The notes under the pieces are model-generated. The model was not told the DNA's origin and did no database searches. It saw only the letters and a program-made list of their open reading frames with translations. A stretch of DNA of 64,000 bases from Trifolium pratense. Its lineage: Eukaryota; Streptophyta; Magnoliopsida; Fabales; Fabaceae. Where the stretch lies: NCBI RefSeq assembly GCF_020283565.1, contig NC_060060.1:2232001-2296000 (forward strand). The letters are read 5' to 3'. The translations under genes were made by a program, and so were the position numbers. How positions within the stretch are numbered: the first letter of the stretch is position 1; each line of letters opens with the position of its first letter. Of this stretch, positions 62,698-64,000 are shown one piece after another.

Positions 62698-64000
62698 GAT
62701 TTTATCAGAGGGAGGGTGTTTTTTTCTAATGGATTTATGTTTTTAACAATTTTTGCATGGAGGCCATTGATAAGCCATTTTTGCACTAGTAATGGTTTCA
62801 GGAGACAACACATTGAAACCATTTAAATAAATGAATTCAGTATAACTAGAGTATGGTAACTGAATTATTAATCATGTAATTAGTGTATTTTTTAGCATAA
62901 TTACATGTTGTTCTTAAAAATTAACAGGTAGTGATAATTACTTGTTGTGTTGGTGCTATATATGAATGAAAAGTATATTGCCTTTTGCTATCTTGACAAA
63001 TTTTGTGTATAATTGACAATTTTTTTATGACAGACTGTTGAACACATAAGTGTTGATCAATCGACTCTTTAGAGGCGTTTGTTTCGCAGCACTGCACGAG
63101 TGAGTAGCGTCAAGAAAATCTCTCTAGATACAAGATTAAGACGACAAGGCGAAACTTTTGGAGGAAAATCAAGGTAAATATAGAATGAAATAGTTAGAAG
63201 TTAGCTTATAAGACAAATTGTTGTGTGGACATTAATAGTTTGGTTGTGTCTGGAGAAATTTTCTGATCTATGAAGGATAGACGTCGGACTCAGCTTGACA
63301 AGTGAACATTGTCAATAATTTGAGAAAATGAATTAACTGAATATAATTACATGTGTCGGTGTTGTGTTGGTGTCTAATACTGACATATGTTGGACACCGG
63401 ACATGTCTTCAACCAAAAGTGTTCGTGTTGTAGAGTACTTGATAGATGATAAAGGAAGAGTGGTCAATGCTACTAATAAAAAAATGCTACTAATTAAACT
63501 GTATGTTATGTTCAGTCAAGATGGTAACTGGTAAGGTTCATAGAGTTCTTTGTCTAGATGGGAACTAGAGTCATACTTAAAAAGAGTTGTTGATAAAGGC
63601 ATATACTCCTATTTGTTCTCAAAATTTTGTGATCTAGATGATAAAGTAATGGTACATGGACTCTTGACAAATATGTAGAACATAGCATGTAGATGAAATT
63701 GGACTCTGCACTGATGCAGAAAGGTATCACATTCTCTATGTTTGCAAGCTTCTATACAGGGCAATGAACTGCTGCTTTACTCATTGGTGATGCATATTAC
63801 TATTATTCAATTAATTGTAATGTTGATGAATTTTTGGGTTGTATGTCTTCATATTAGTGGATTAATTCTAATGTATCATTATCAGCATCATCATCATTAT
63901 TGTCATCTGCTTTAAATTAAATGCAACCGTTATTATTGTTAAATGGTTTCCAGATGTGCAACAGTACAACCATTAAGACTGTTCAATGGTTTAAAGAACA
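62698..64000. other. Intergenic stretch with one exon-like block
   Basis: 63,014-63,174 holds an acceptor-like TATGACAG at about 63,033 and a donor AATCAAG|GTAAAT at about 63,174. All three forward frames contain stops between, so if transcribed it is untranslated. The rest is AT-rich with no recognisable gene. Confidence 0.3.

Noticed and set aside
1..64000. CRISPR array, operon, or prokaryotic defence system
   Set aside because: The sequence is plant nuclear DNA; the periodic repeats found are a minisatellite, LTR palindromes and microsatellites without spacer structure.

Overview
The window is AT-rich plant nuclear DNA, most likely from a legume of the Medicago type. I infer this from the style of the repeats, the intron-containing genes, and families such as TBL acyltransferases, F-box/LRR proteins and a BRCT-RING protein. 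Few host genes are present, and most of the sequence is layered mobile DNA. Nothing prokaryotic (operons, CRISPR, replication origins) is visible. All similarity statements come from reading the sequence, not from a search.

Layout. 1-2.4 kb: repeat debris, then the first exon of a TBL/AXY4-like cell-wall O-acetyltransferase on the minus strand. 2.6-5.7 kb: two SINE-like pieces and a LINE 3' end. 5.7-9.8 kb: gene A, a 62-residue lysine-rich protein with an intron in its 5'UTR; its 3' flank carries a Mutator-like insertion that itself holds a second one. 9.9-10.3 kb: a foldback Mutator-like MITE. 11.3-12.5 kb: a probable LTR. 12,887-24,747: a complete 11.85-kb Athila-type Ty3 retrotransposon on the minus strand, with near-identical 1,249-bp LTRs, a tRNA-Asp primer site, an open 1,828-codon gag-pol and an extra 424-codon ORF. 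24.8-25.4 kb: a LINE 3' end. 26-27.8 kb: gene B, a paralogue of gene A. 28.75 kb: a Stowaway MITE. 30.28 kb: a tRNA-Val(AAC). 31.0-36.8 kb: a minus-strand gene with BRCT, RING and PHD-like domains. 37.9-38.5 kb: a ~41-bp minisatellite. 39.5-42.6 kb: MITEs, an F-box/LRR gene, and a truncated F-box fragment fused to a LINE endonuclease fragment. 44.1-46.7 kb: a gutted copia element. 46.9-51.4 kb: two nested Helitrons with a MULE MITE inside. 51.7-52.9 kb: a hAT-like element ending just upstream of the third F-box/LRR gene (52.95-54.67 kb). 55.9-61.0 kb: a copia element with matching LTRs but a frame-broken pol. 62.1-62.7 kb: a poly(A)-tailed non-LTR insertion with target duplication.

How the parts relate. 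Genes A and B appear to be a local duplication pushed about 19.6 kb apart by insertions between them, chiefly the Athila element. The three F-box/LRR copies are another local duplication, now separated by a copia element, Helitrons and a hAT element. The BRCT-RING-PHD gene and the TBL exon look like conserved single genes. The most unusual signal is an array of TTCGCTNAGCGAA palindromes just upstream of the Athila LTR TATA box, which recurs upstream of the element's third ORF.
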